A stretch of 64,000 bases of DNA from Caenorhabditis elegans (Eukaryota; Nematoda; Chromadorea; Rhabditida; Rhabditidae), in the NCBI RefSeq assembly GCF_000002985.6, contig NC_003284.9, forward strand, positions 17,360,001-17,424,000. Reading direction: 5' to 3'. The notes beneath the pieces are model-generated. The model was not told where the DNA came from. It worked only from the letters and a program-made list of their open reading frames with translations, and did no database searches. Positions 26,601 to 38,627 of the stretch are shown one piece after another. Each line of letters begins with the position of its first letter. Within the stretch, counting starts at the first letter, position 1. Both the position numbers and the translations under genes were made by a program.

Positions 26601-29600
26601 CATGCGTATAGCATACAAACACGGCGCCTGACATTGCGCAAGAACCGGTTCAGCTAGCCAGCGGGCTCCAATGGTCAAAAGCTGCCTAGGAAAGGGAAGC
26701 GGGGATGATGTCATTTCCCTATTAGGTTTCCCATATGTGTCTCGGACTGTCTAATCGCCGATAAAATAAGCTTGACAGTTTTTGTTTGTTTAGTGTTCAC
26801 TTTCAAATTTGAATTGTTGTTTAAGAAAAAAAAGTTCACGAAAATCTGCTAATTCTGGAACACGCCACTCACCGATAATTTCCACACCAACTGAGTTTCC
26901 ATATATATCGAGAATGAGCCACATCGGTCGGTGAACGTTGATACCAGTCAAGAACATACCCTGAACGTTTGGAATTGCTCAGGTATAACATTTTTCCTAT
27001 GAGTCTTACACCTCCGATGCTCCAATTCGATCGCTCATATCTAGCTTGTACCAAGACAAGAGCGAACCAAATAGAGCAAGCAAGGTGCAATACTTATACT
27101 AAAAACAAGCCGTTTAAGGTATTCTAAAAAACGTAATGTACAGCGCTGGCCAAAAAGATATCCACTTTCTGTTTTTTGATGATTTCGATATTTTTTCCAT
27201 TAAGCATAACTCCAAAACTAGGAAAGCTATCAAAAAAGTTTCAACTGGTAAAATGTAGCTCGTGATCAGGCCTATGTATTTTTACATGATTAAATTATTC
27301 ACCCAAAACATGGCAAGTGATAAAGCGGCCGACATCTCGTGAGTCCGCTTTTGATGATGATTACTAAAACGACTGTAACTCGAGAAACATATTTTTAATG
27401 GAAGGTTTTTAGAAAGTAACACGATGTTTATATAATTTTTTATTGTTTGAACATACTAACTTCGTCCTGAAACCTCCATTGAAAAAGACAAGAGAGTTTA
27501 AAGAAGAGAAGTGTAGAGTAATCTCGAGCTCATGTCTCAAAAATAGTAGATTTTTTTTCTGAATTCTGTTTATTGGTTAATATGTAGTTCAAATATAATA
27601 ACAACATCAGTTCTTCACAAAAATTGTCGGAAAAAGATTTTCAATCCAAGAAACCTGATTTTTGAACAAAGCCTCTAAACAGTGTCTAATGAGACACTAG
27701 TTTCAGCGCACACATTTTTTTAAATGGAGGTTTTAGGACAAAGTTGATATGTTCAAACAATGAAAAATTAAATAAACATTTTGTTACTTTCTCAAACCTT
27801 TCATTAAAAATATGTTTCTTGAGTTACAGTCGTTTTAGTAATCATCGTCAAAAACGGACTCACGAGATGCCCGCCGCTTTATTACTTGCCATGTGATGGA
27901 TGAATAATTGCAACATGTAAAAATACATAGGCCTGATCACGAGCTACATTTTACAAGTTGAAAATTTTTTGGTACCTTTCCTAGTTTTGAAGTTATGCCC
28001 ATTGGAAAAAATATCGAAATCGTCAAAAAACTGGATATCTTTTTGGCCAGCACTGTAAGTCCTCAAAATACCATTTAAAGCATGGATAAAACTTGGCTGG
28101 CAAAATGTACGTTATTTCAAATTCTTGTGTTGTGCACTACTAAATGACTCCGTTCAAATAAACCATGATATAAGCATCTACATTGAAGAAGTGGGGCTGA
28201 AATCTGTTGAAATCAGCAAGTGGAGACTTAGGTAACTTTGTATCAAGCTCCATCGACATATTTGGAAGTTTTCAATTGTAATGCAAAGTTGCTCGATTCT
28301 ACAACCTTTCTCAAAACTCAAAAACTACTCTACCATCCCCTCACCTTTTGAGATCCATTGATACCATAAAAGAGCTCTCCATGTGCATTGACATAAAAGT
28401 GCAGAATGTTTCCCTCGTTTGAGTATCTTTCAGGCAGTGCTTTCGCCCAGTACCCATCTTTTGTGGTGAGATCAGGACAGGCAAATCTAAATTTTGAAAG
28501 TGATGGCTTGAAAGGTATGGCTGGAAGACTCACGTCGGCACCGGAATATCTCTGTACATTTCCGGATCGTCGTTGGTAACACCAAATCTGAGAACTCCCG
28601 ACCAATTGGTTCCAACTTCACAGAGACGGAGGCACACGTTCTCGTCAATCTCGATAGGTCTGAAATTTGAGAAAGTTTGTTTAAGAACGCCATTTTGAAA
28701 TAACCGCTATAAAACCTAAAAGTTTTGAAGCTTCTCAAAATTAACTTGGTCACATCTTAAATTGTTTTTCAATGATACTAAATTGACAACACTTTTTGAT
28801 CAATCAAAAATCAAGGTGATTCCTAAGCGTAAGCTTATAAGCCTAAATCTCCAGGTTTGGGCCCCTAGACCCGGCACTTCTAGGCATTTGTTTTTGGCTC
28901 AGTCCTTAGGCTCTAATATACAATACAAAAATTAGAAACTTACCGATTTGAAAACGCCAATCCTTTGCAAAAACTTTCGCGTCGTTTAGCCAGTCTTCCA
29001 TCTTAAAAAAAATCAAAATTTTGAAGCTTCCTTCCAACTTTGTACAACTCACTTTTCAAAATAACTACATTTGATCCATGAATACAATGAAACTGTAATG
29101 GTCCTCTAGTGCCCGGAGTAACTTGATTGATAATATCTCGAGTTTCATCGTCTATTTGCATTCCAAAGTTGTTCACCATATCTGAAAACAAGTTAAAATT
29201 AGCGTGGAAAAGCTTTGGAAAAATGTCGAAAAAGATATCTCTTTCTTGTTGCATCATCATTTTTATCATTTTCATTTTCTGGAGCTCTTTCGATTTTCGA
29301 ACGTTTTGCTCCCTGCTCCCCCGGCTTATTACACTAAGAAGGTTTCTGAAGCAATCGGAAGTGACGATTTTCTTCAAATTTTTTTTGACAGTTGTCATCG
29401 TGTTGTGCAATTGTAAAACTTTTTTTGTTTTCTTTTTTGCTTTTCTTGCTCTTTTTGCTGGATGTTAAATCTTTTCATATAAATTTCACGTCATCTAACC
29501 TTAACAAAAACAGAAAACAAGTGATTCTAAAAGTACTCCGTGTGAGCAGGAAGATCACCTTCTGAAGACAGCTGATCGCAGGTTGGGATGGAAAAACAAC

Positions 29601-31561
29601 ACGGAGCAGAAGAACTCTGAGCACTTTGGGAAGTCGATCAGGCATACATCACAAGATAAAGAACGTCCCGCATGACAGGAATATTTGTTCTGATGGTCCA
29701 ATTGTTTTTACACGACAATATTGACCTTGGTCCAAGTTCATTCAGATGGGGAAACAAGAACTTTCCAACGTGAAAGTAAATAGTGATGAGAAAAAGTGTC
29801 AACAATGCCAGAAAACGTGAAACTTATTAAGTTCAACTTTGACAACAAAAGTCCTTGTAAACCAAAGTCTAAAATAAAATGAATTTTTCAGCAGTCACGT
29901 GTGGATTTTATCAGTTGGGGGAGATGAATCAACTGTGGAAACTTTCAACTTCAAATTTGTTAATGTAGTAACTTTGATATTGAAAACAGAAAAGGCACAA
30001 CTGACTATATAGCTAAACTTGAAGTGCCTTTATTTTTGTTTTATTTAATATTTCAATGTAGAGATGAATAAAAAAAATATTTGTTATTTGTTTTTTTTCT
30101 AAATTTTTGTAGCTGACCATTTTTTGATATTTCTAGAAGAACCCTCGCACACTTCCAGAAATTTGCAGTAATTTAAAAAAGATCAGTAATTGTTCAAAAA
30201 TTGCTCCCGTGCAAAATGTCATTGTTTATTGAAAAATATGCTCACAAAATGAATTTCCGTACGCTTCTCTAACCCTAACATCTGCCAAAAACCATTCCTA
30301 AAAGTATACCTCTAACTTGTCGATGATATCTAGTCAACCGGTTGCATAGCTCATCCACTGTATCACAGTTCGAGTAGGACCCCACAAACGGTGAAAGTCT
30401 TGAAGAACTGGGTCTTGTGTAGCTGGAAGGTGGTGAAGAACGTAATGGACTACTACGATCAGGAATATCTCTTGCTTCCGAAAAGCTGTTTCGTTGAAAT
30501 TCGGCTAGTTGCACCATTGAACGGCAGTAACGGAGAGGGGAATGAAATAATAGCGGCAGGAGGGAGGAGGCCGATTTTTGCAAAACGACTACTGGGTACC
30601 AGATGTGCCGTGCTCAGTGTTTTTTGAAGTTCGGGACGGGGGGGGGGGGGAATAGAATTCAATGTCTCGTGAATGGTCACCTCAAAAAAAGTCACAGGAC
30701 TTTGGTGCTGACTAGCGATATCTTAGGGCGGGCAGGGCTCGAAAATAAAGAAGAGCTTTGCTCTACGCCCTCCCGTCAGTCATTGACTCTTTATCCGACC
30801 TGAGCAGAAAGCCGGCTGCTGTTCGGCTCCGGATCAAGCACGCACAGGCGCAAAGCATCAACTTTCAGGAACGGAGATGGTGAATCCGTAAATAGGAAGA
30901 TATCGTGAGCCCATGATAACAATGTGTTGGAGACAACTAGCACTAGGGTATAGGGATAAAGAGCACAAAGAAGGGGGAGGATACTGAAGCGAGTACTTTG
31001 TTGACTATTTCCTCAATTGTTTTGTTTTGACCACCAGACAGGCAAACAGGTGATCATTTTCTTTTAAAAATTAAGTGTTTTGTTTACGAAATCGCAAATG
31101 GAAAAAGGTTATGATAACCATATGAATTCTTATGGAAGGGGTTAGCTTTCTACGAAATTATTTGATCTACAGCAAAAACTTATTCTTAAAAGATTTTTAA
31201 TATCAGCTCAGAATTTTTAATTAGAAAATCTTTTTTGATTAGAAAAGCTATTGGACTTCATTTAAATGCATCACAACTAGAACAATTTCAGTTAATGTGA
31301 GTACATTGTGAAATTTAGTTGTTCAATAAGCTTCACTGGTGCGATTTTTAAGAACTTTACCCAAACAGTAACTTTTAATTCTTTTTGAACTAGGACTTTA
31401 TTTTCAAATTTCTTCTTCAGAAGTCACGTGCATCTTTTCAAGTTAAGTTTTCTTTTTCTATCTTTTGAAGAGGAAAACCAATTTTCACATATTTTTGAGC
31501 AAAATTTTAATAATAAAGTAAACAACTTACCTTTGTACGTTCGTGAGTTTTCGTTTCCCAT
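23609..31561 (-). CDS. Neuralized-type E3 ubiquitin ligase (NHR-NHR-RING)
   Basis: Fourteen exons give 682 residues: 31561-31531, 30504-30310, 29181-29053, 29001-28944, 28659-28534, 28486-28345, 26960-26873, 26088-25927, 25416-25265, 25170-24972, 24832-24506, 24447-24328, 24275-24109 and 23761-23609. The start MGNENSRTYK fits an N-myristoylation signal (MGxxxS). NHR1 spans about residues 104-256 (LQFHCIHGSNV, GLAFSNRPIEIDENVCL, NWSGVLRFGVTNDDP, YWAKALPERY, GELFYGINGS). NHR2 spans about 311-468 (LRFHYVKGCHITL, YVFTERPIKNNEKV, GLAFGVTCCDP). A long Pro/Ser-rich linker leads to a C-terminal C3HC4 RING (CTICMDAPV, CGHMCMCFECG, CPICRAPVQD). In flies, Neuralized ubiquitinates Delta and drives its endocytosis; the worm substrate is not shown here. 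The exon at 29001 uses a TTTAAG acceptor. I recall this as locus F10D7.5, unverified. Confidence 0.93.
26273..26306 (-). other. Alternative first coding exon for a short Neuralized isoform
   Basis: ATG at 26306 opens MSTIEQKLRQL and ends one base into a codon at a GTAAG donor. That is exactly the phase needed to join the exon at 26088. The product would start MSTIEQKLRQLYASEFRPRR and keep only NHR2 and the RING. An upstream promoter inside the 26307-26872 intron is inferred. Confidence 0.6.
27141..28055. mobile_element. Long palindromic Tc1/mariner-like non-autonomous element in a Neuralized intron
   Basis: The element starts CAGCGCTGGCCAAAAAGATA and ends with its inverse (TATCTTTTTGGCCAGCACTG), flanked on both sides by TA as expected for a Tc1/mariner-type target duplication. 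The left arm (about 27141-27487) and right arm (about 27708-28055) are inverted copies with scattered mismatches, around a unique core of about 220 bases. No transposase frame exists. It lies wholly inside the intron between exons 28345 and 26960 of the Neuralized gene, so the pre-mRNA would carry a hairpin of roughly 350 base pairs. Confidence 0.85.
30638..30650 (+). repeat. Poly-G tract (13 G)
   Basis: Uninterrupted run of 13 G on the + strand in the first intron of the Neuralized gene, so C-rich in the pre-mRNA. Such tracts are G4-prone and unstable in worms lacking the FANCJ-type helicase DOG-1. Confidence 0.9.
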
Positions 31562-33990
31562 ATTTGATTTTTGCAAGCCAAGACGAGGTGTTAGAGTTGT
31601 CCTCGGTCCTTAACTCTGAAAATTTTATAATTAAAACATAAAATAAGACAAAGATTAGTAAGCTGAGAGAAAAGGCAAAGATAAAAAATCTGAAAGTTTC
31701 AAAATTGGAATGAAAATAAACGCCAAGTACAAAAAAGTACGAAAATTCCAGACAAAAAAATTTTCAAGAGAACTGGAAGAAAATACACATTTTTCCATGA
31801 GCCTATCAAAAACAGAAACTCAACGACAATACGACACGTCAAACCCGGCTCACAGTAAAATATAAAATTGCTCGGAAACCCAATACATATGGCAATAAAA
31901 AATCAATAAAGGCAAGTCTATCGCACCTTTGTCTTCTTGCAAAACGACATCTGTGGTGGGCGGGGGCTTGTTTTGAAAAACCAACATATGTTGGCGAATG
32001 GCTGGAAATTAGACTAGAGTAGTGTGATAAGGAATTATCTTTTCTCCCGGTAATTTTAACTTTTCTCAACTTTCCGTTCCAGTATTAGTCATCTAGTGAT
32101 TAATATCGACCTTTTATAGAAATTATTTTTTGTATTTGCCCACTTTTGACATAAAATAAACTATGCAAATAAAAGTTTAGCAACAAAAAAAGAGAACGAA
32201 AACTGCAAAATGATAGTAAAATCATCATTAAAACTAGTGGAAACAAGAACAAAACAATGTCGAGTGTGTTAGAAACTTTACTACGAACTCCTGCGAAGAA
32301 GGGATAGAATGGGGAGAATGGAGAGAGTCCCGCCGCATCACTTGTCTCAATAGAGCGCACTTGCATGCCGTTGTGCCTCGCGGCGGTCATCACACTATAG
32401 CAGGGGTGTTTGCCAAGTACTAATGAAATGATGCGAAGAGAAAATTAAGTAACGCATTTCTTCTATTCCTGCCGACTTTTTTTTCATATTGACACTTTTT
32501 GTTTTCAATTTTTCAAGTTCTCAATTTCGAAACGAAATTTGAAAAAAAGAAAAAATAATAAATGAGAAGAAAGTGTAAAGTGTGACCGGCGTCGCTTGGA
32601 AACAAAGGAAGGTCAATTTCTGAGACCATCGGAAATCAAGAAAAAAGAAGTCTTTATCGATTTTTACTAGTGCGCATTGATTTGAAAACTGGTCGTGCAA
32701 AAGAGGAGGAATATAAAGTTTTGAAGTAACTGCAGCGACAGAAAGGATCGTGAACGGAATAAAATGAAAGTATTGCTGAACCGATGGAATTTGCAGTGTA
32801 TACATTTTGACTAGGAACAATTAGAGCAATTGGTTAACTAAATTTCATAAAATGTTTGCAAAACTTGAACTTAAAACAGTTTTCGAACTCTGTATGAAAT
32901 TTCTGAAGAAAAAAGAAACAAAAACATTCAAAAAAGTCATTTTGTTTTTTGTATACTAATTTTTGTATTTATGAAAACTCAAAAGTTTTACAAAATATCT
33001 TATCCTCTATAATGGGTTTTCTCTGTAATTTACTTTTCAATAGGGATAGAACGTTTCAGAACCGACATTTTTACTGAAATCGAAAATAACTTAATTTAAA
33101 ATTGAAAAAAAAATCCACAAAAAAAAGGAGAAAGAAATGTGAAAATGACGAAGTGGAAAAAACTATGAGACGGCGTGTTGGACATCCATTCTCCGAAATG
33201 TGAAACGCGTGCGCGTCCACCTGGAATCGTAGGTCAAAAGTTAATTTTACAGGTCTCGTCTGAGTCATTAAAAAATGTGAATGGAAATATAATTTATTCA
33301 CAAAGAACCTCATTCTGGTAAAAAGTGGTATTAAAATTTTAAGGAAATTAAGAAAAACTAGGCGTTTTGGTTGAAAATTAGAAATATGCTCAGCTGAAGT
33401 ATTAGAAACTTCAAAAATTGTAACATTTCAAATCAAATATTAATCCAATCAAGCTATTGAATACGATCATTAATGAACGAATGAAAGCAATTAATGTTTC
33501 GAATTCAAAAAGTTATGTGACCTTTTTTAGGCAGTTTACAAAGTTTATTTTGCTAGAAGCACTAAAAATATTGCCAACAAAAACATGCAAATCAGTTTCA
33601 ACTTTTCACCTACCTAAATATAAATTCACATTCGAAATTATAAGAAAATTTACAAAAATCACCAATTTTTTCTTGATTAAAAGCGAGCAACATAATTTCC
33701 TACTCCACGTTGGTACAATTTTTAATATTAAAAATACTTTCATATTTGTTTTTCAAAACGAACTGAACACATAGGGCTTGTCAAACAACAATATTATCAA
33801 CTGATAAGCAAACAAGTGAAATGCCAAAAAAGAAATGCAATGGGAAAATGTAAAACATGGAAAAACCAACAAAAAGCGACATTTGACACGCGTGTGTCTA
33901 TTTTGGAGATGCACAGCAAACGCGAAGAAACTTCCAAAAGTAATTTTTGCATATTTATTATGACTTTCAAAGAGTTGCATAGAAAATTTA
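31562..33990. other. Intergenic region between the Neuralized start and the vap-1 end
   Basis: No exon chain is supported. The sequence holds the Neuralized promoter and 5' UTR (a TTTTCAG acceptor lies about 55 bases before the ATG) and the vap-1 3' UTR. Overlapping short frames near 31839-33313 on the minus strand lack coding features. Confidence 0.5.
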
Positions 33991-36458
33991 CTAAGGGATA
34001 ACACATAATGCTTCAGCGACACTGCATGTCTGGGTTCCTGGGCAATCGGCGTCAGCTGTGCATGGTGAGCCCTTGGTATAGATTAGTTGGTTCATGTAGT
34101 TTCCGCTGAAAATATCGAAAAATTATTTTAAGAAAAAAAACTGAGTTTTTAGCCTAAAAACAACCAATTTTTAAGGAGAATTTTTCATGAAACTTTTGAA
34201 GTTCAAAAAAACAATTTGCAGCAAGAAATTGGCCCAAGGCTATCAGTTAAAATTTGATGTTGGTTTTTGTGTTTCTTTTTTCGGAAAATAACGCACAGCC
34301 CCATTACCCACGTCGAGTAAAGGTACACTGCCTGATAGTTTTCAACACCCTTCTGTTTTTTACTACGCCTTAGTCAACTGTAACCCCGTTCATTTACCAC
34401 CCTTTACGGCTTTTCAATTTCGAGGCAATAAACTTACGCTGGACCATATTGGCATACGGAATAAGTGAATGTTGGACAATTCTCCACAAAACATCCAATT
34501 TCAGTAGTTCCTTCCCATGCCATTTGTGTGTAATGTCCAACGCCACGATCAAAAACTGCTTGGGTCAGAATGTTGTCAGAACCGACTCCGAAGTCTTTCA
34601 ACTCGGACCACCAAGCCTTTGAGGACTGAAATTAGCATATGCTTGCTTGGATCTTCAAATTTTTTAGTACTTACGTCCTCCGCGGTTTGAATTTTAGGCA
34701 TGTTGTTAATGCTGATCATATAAAGATTTTCACCGAGTCCTGGTCTCTGTGCGCTTGTTGAATGCTGGTAAAGGCATCCTTTTGCCCATGTTCTGGCGTT
34801 TGCTTCAACTGTGCAGCTGTATTTCTGAAAATCAATACAATTTATTAATTAATCCTAATGAGCACACTACCAGTTTTGGCATTTGCTTGGCCATTGGTGC
34901 AAATGCTCCAGCGGCAATTCCATCAGCTTCAAGTCCCTTGGCAAGGCTTGTACGCAATTTGTTATGGGTGTCCAAGAAGTTTTGACGCGCCTGATCCGAC
35001 TGGTCCGTGACCGAAGGGCACATTGTGAAAGTCTCAACGACTGGAGCTTGAGGTGCCTTATAGCAAAGACCGTTTTTGCATTGTGAGTCTGAGTAGGTGG
35101 TGCATTCAGCGTCACTGGTACAGGCATCTCCTTTTTCATAAATGATAGCATTGGTCATGTATCCTCTGAATGAAAAAAGTACAGGGTTTTTCTTCTGACT
35201 TGATTGAATTAAAAACTAAGTTTGCGAATTTGTTTTTCAAATTGTTGATTGCTTTTTAATAATAATTATATGTGTATGAAGTGAAATGATGTTATAACTT
35301 CGTAAAGATAAAGCTTCAAAGACCTAAGAAAAAAACGGCGCAAATTTGACGTTATCTCTCTTGTATTGCCAATCATAAAAAACACACGGAAAGTTAAAGA
35401 CATTGCAAGTCATAAAACCACACTTCCAAATTTTGTGGCTCTTCAATATTCACAGAGAAATAGTTCTAGAGCGACATTACTACATTTAAGAAACTCTTAC
35501 ATCTTGTTGTAAATGCAATTGATGGATAGTTTTCCTGCGCACAACGCGTATGCACATCCAAAAGCTGAAGCTTTACCATTTGCCATCTGAAATTCAGAAC
35601 TACTTCTGCTTATTCTAGCACATAAAAAATTACATTAGCAAATCGGAACATTGCACTGTTAGTGTACTTGTTATCAGGATCCGTAAGTCCTACGGTTCTA
35701 ATTTCCGACCACCACCCATTAACAGCCATGGAAGCGTATGGAAGCGGATCAGCAATCGATCCCATGTACGTCGCGTAGTTCTGCCCCCATGTTGGATCAA
35801 ATGTCTGGAAAGAGCTGGGACATCCGTCTGCCCATTCCTGAGCTTTTGCTTCCATCTCGCAATCCCAATTCTAAAAACTGACAGTTTCGTTGAAACCTTT
35901 ATAGAATGAACTTACCAATTCATAAACATTCTTTCCACCAGATAAGAGTCCGCACTTGTTTGGCTCAAGCCCTTTAGCCATGCTTCGTCTTGCATCATTG
36001 TGAGCATCATAGAACATCTTACGAGCCTGGTCATTGATCTTGGTGTTAGAGCAGCCGAACGCTGTAATTATACTTTTTTGTAAGAAAGGGTGGTACTATG
36101 TAAAAATCTCATAAATTGGAAATCCGGAACTATAAACGCCATTCTACCACAACGTTTTTTTTTCAATATTACTGATCTTAATGACTTTTGAAGACTATAA
36201 TTTTTTAAGTGACACAACCAGACTTAGATTTATACGTTAAAAAAATCTAACAGAAAATCTGAAATATCTGTGTCTCCCAAATTTTTCACTGCCAAAAGTG
36301 TCGACTAGCGAACTGCATGGCAACCGTGATCACAAGAATGAAAGTGGAATATGTATTACATGTCCCATATTCTATTTTTTACTATTGTTAATTAACTCAC
36401 TCTGTGCAACCGCTCTCTCCAGGCATGCTAGAAGTAGTACCACTGCTAATACCGCCAT
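33991..36458 (-). CDS. vap-1: Secreted double-CAP venom-allergen-like protein VAP-1
   Basis: Eight exons (36458-36401, 36061-35916, 35870-35634, 35586-35501, 35165-34871, 34824-34675, 34625-34438, 34105-33991) give 424 residues. Signal peptide MAVLAVVLLLACLERAVAQ is followed by two CAP/SCP domains. CAP1 (about residues 20-200) begins FGCSNTKINDQARKMF and has AHNDARRSMAKG, but no HYTQ motif. CAP2 (about 225-385) has DTHNKLRTSLAKG, GLGENLYM, GHYTQMAWEGTTEIGC and CQYGPAGNYMN, the standard CAP signatures. A Cys-rich module follows each domain (GDACTSDAECTTYSDSQC; GSPCTADADCPGTQTC). CAP proteins are secreted and bind lipids or sterols. From memory, worm vap-1 (F11C7.3) is expressed in amphid sheath glia. 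The start is 378 bases from the divergent TSP1 gene. Confidence 0.92.
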
Positions 36459-36836
36459 CTGTGAAAATGAACGCACGCCTGCGACACGATATTTATATAA
36501 CAAATGTTCTAAACTCTTGATCGCGAACTATATGACCAAACACTATTCAAGATTATGTGTGTAATCTTTATACTCAACTCACAAATTTTTGTGTGCAATT
36601 CAATCAGATTATCGTTTTTGGTACGTGCATTCACCTGAATAATCTCGAATAATCTCGGGTTTTGGCCGTTACTTTTTGACACGTGCCGGCGATTTAATCC
36701 TGCACAATTGAACCCACAAGTAGGGTTTGTTTTATTCGATTTTTGTACAAATTGATCCGGATTACCAACACGAGTACTGCTCAGAATTTAAACTTGATGC
36801 AACTCTGAAATCTGCCATTCTGAATTAGTTTGGAAC
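36459..36836. promoter_or_regulatory. Divergent promoter between vap-1 and the first TSP1 gene
   Basis: Only 378 bases separate the two ATGs, so both genes must be regulated from this interval or beyond it. A direct repeat AATAATCTCGAATAATCTCG is visible at about 36638-36657. No core promoter element can be assigned with confidence. Confidence 0.5.
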
Positions 36837-37767
36837 ATGAAAAGCGTTGTGATATTTCTGACTTTCCTTGCCACTACCGCCCTAGCAGGAACATGGACTG
36901 ATTGGGGAGCGTGGGCAGATACTTGTGTGGTAGGTAATGTAATTTATTGTGTTAAAGAACTACTTGAAATTTAGAATTGTCCGGGAGCCACTTACCGTGG
37001 GCGCAGTCGTGTGTGTATCCCAGGAGCGGATATGAGTGGATGCACGTAAGAACTTAAGTTGTTACAGCATTATTTCTGCATCAAGAGAACAATACAATAC
37101 TAATACTTCACATTTATAATTTCAGAGGAGACCGTCTCGAGAAAGAGATCTGTAACTGCCCACTTGAAGCAGAATGGGGAGAGTGGGAAGAATGGGCTGC
37201 ATGCGATAATGAGTGTGGTTTCTGCGGAACGCACGCACGTACCAGAACATGCGAACTCCTTCCTGAGTGCCCACTTGCACTTTGCACGTACGTTTTGTAG
37301 AATCTATTCTGTTCGAGTCCATCTTAAAGTTTTCTGAAGAGAAAACCAAAAACTATTGCTTCTCTGAAAGAAACACTTTAACATTTAAAGGAGGAGAACG
37401 ACCAGTAGGAAAATTAATAACCATTTTTTTAAAGCAAGACAACAAGTGACAAATGATTTTAATCAATTCTATGGTGATAATCAATTTCAATGCAAACAAA
37501 AAAATTGTCGAAAAGCTATAGTTGACGGTTTTTCTTCCTCCGCAACGAAATACATTTTTTCAAGAAACTAAAGTTTCCATTTTTCTTAATTCACAATTTT
37601 ATCAACAATTTTTAATATATATTCATAATTTCAGAGGAGATGACAACGAATCAGAGCCATGCAGTGATACAGACAAGGTCTGCCTTGCACCAAGCCCGTC
37701 GTGCTGCAATGGATACAAGAAGAAAGTTGATATTCCAACGAAACGCTTTTATTGCGGACTTGATTAA
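36837..37767 (+). CDS. Secreted protein with two thrombospondin type-1 repeats, tandem copy 1
   Basis: Four exons (36837-36929, 36975-37045, 37126-37287, 37635-37767) give 152 residues. Signal peptide MKSVVIFLTFLATTALAG is followed directly by TWTDWGAWADTC, a first TSP1-like repeat ending CNCP. A second TSP1 repeat has WGEWEEWAACDNECGFCG and ARTRTC. The last exon carries a conserved Cys-rich tail (ESEPCSDTDKVC, APSPSCCNGYKKKVDIP, KRFYCGLD). The WxxWxxC and RTRTC features are those of tryptophan C-mannosylated TSP1 repeats. An AATAAA signal follows 14 bases after the stop. The biological role is unknown; extracellular matrix or cuticle association is plausible. It has one TSP1 repeat more than copies 2 and 3. 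Confidence 0.85.
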
Positions 37768-37780
37768 TCCCAATTTCGCG

Positions 37781-37786
37781 AATAAA
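37781..37786 (+). terminator. AATAAA polyadenylation signal, TSP1 copy 1
   Basis: Perfect hexamer 14 bases downstream of the stop at 37767; this implies a very short 3' UTR. Confidence 0.6.
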
Positions 37787-38627
37787 ATCTTTACTCTTGT
37801 TTCCTTTTTAGAGATGTTATGAAAAACACGCATGTTTCTTCTGAATAAGTAAAAAAGAGGTAAGAGACTAAATTTTCAACTAAAAATTCAACTTTATTTT
37901 CTATATTAAACGTTATTTTGAATGTGAAAAATGATTTTAAAATTCGGAAAATTCGGAAGTTTTAGTAGGAATTCTCAAATTGAATGTTAAAATCACATAT
38001 TCAGTACTCAAAAGTCTTATTAAACTTTTTATAGAAGAACTTGATCAATGTGTCTCAGTAGTGTCTGCCTTACTAGGGAGTATTTTTGTTTTTCCAAAGG
38101 ACTTTAAAAATATATGAATCAAAGCAACTGATACGGAGAGTACGAGTTTAAAATGAAATTCTGCCCAAACTGTCTCTAAATCTGAAAATTTGCATCTGAA
38201 AATTTAGTTCTGAATTTTGTTGATTTTGCACGCAGCGACACAAGAAGTTAGATGTGACCTGGGTCTATTGCCAAAAAGCTCGTAAGCTTCAAGAATGTAT
38301 AAATGTATAATAATGCAAATACGTGAAGTTACTATGTGCTTACGGTAAAAAACAGGAAGTTCTTTTTATTGAGAAAAAACGCAAAACGCAATCATAAATC
38401 TAAATACTGACACATTGCACGACGTCCTTTTATACAATACAACATTTAGTAATCTGCAAATATCACGAGTCCTTCAAAAACCAAGTAGTAAATCGTAACC
38501 AAATATGGATAATCTTTACAAATGTGAGGTTAAGTTGTTTTATTGCACAGATTACGGAATCCTATAAAAGGAAAACTGGGGTGAATACATTTAGGAAATC
38601 AATCCGAAACCGATCAGCCTGTTCAAT

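Noticed and set aside
29127..29468. 113-codon + strand frame rich in Phe, Ile and Cys
   Set aside because: It overlaps the NHR1 exon in antisense; the hydrophobic composition comes from a poly-pyrimidine intron.
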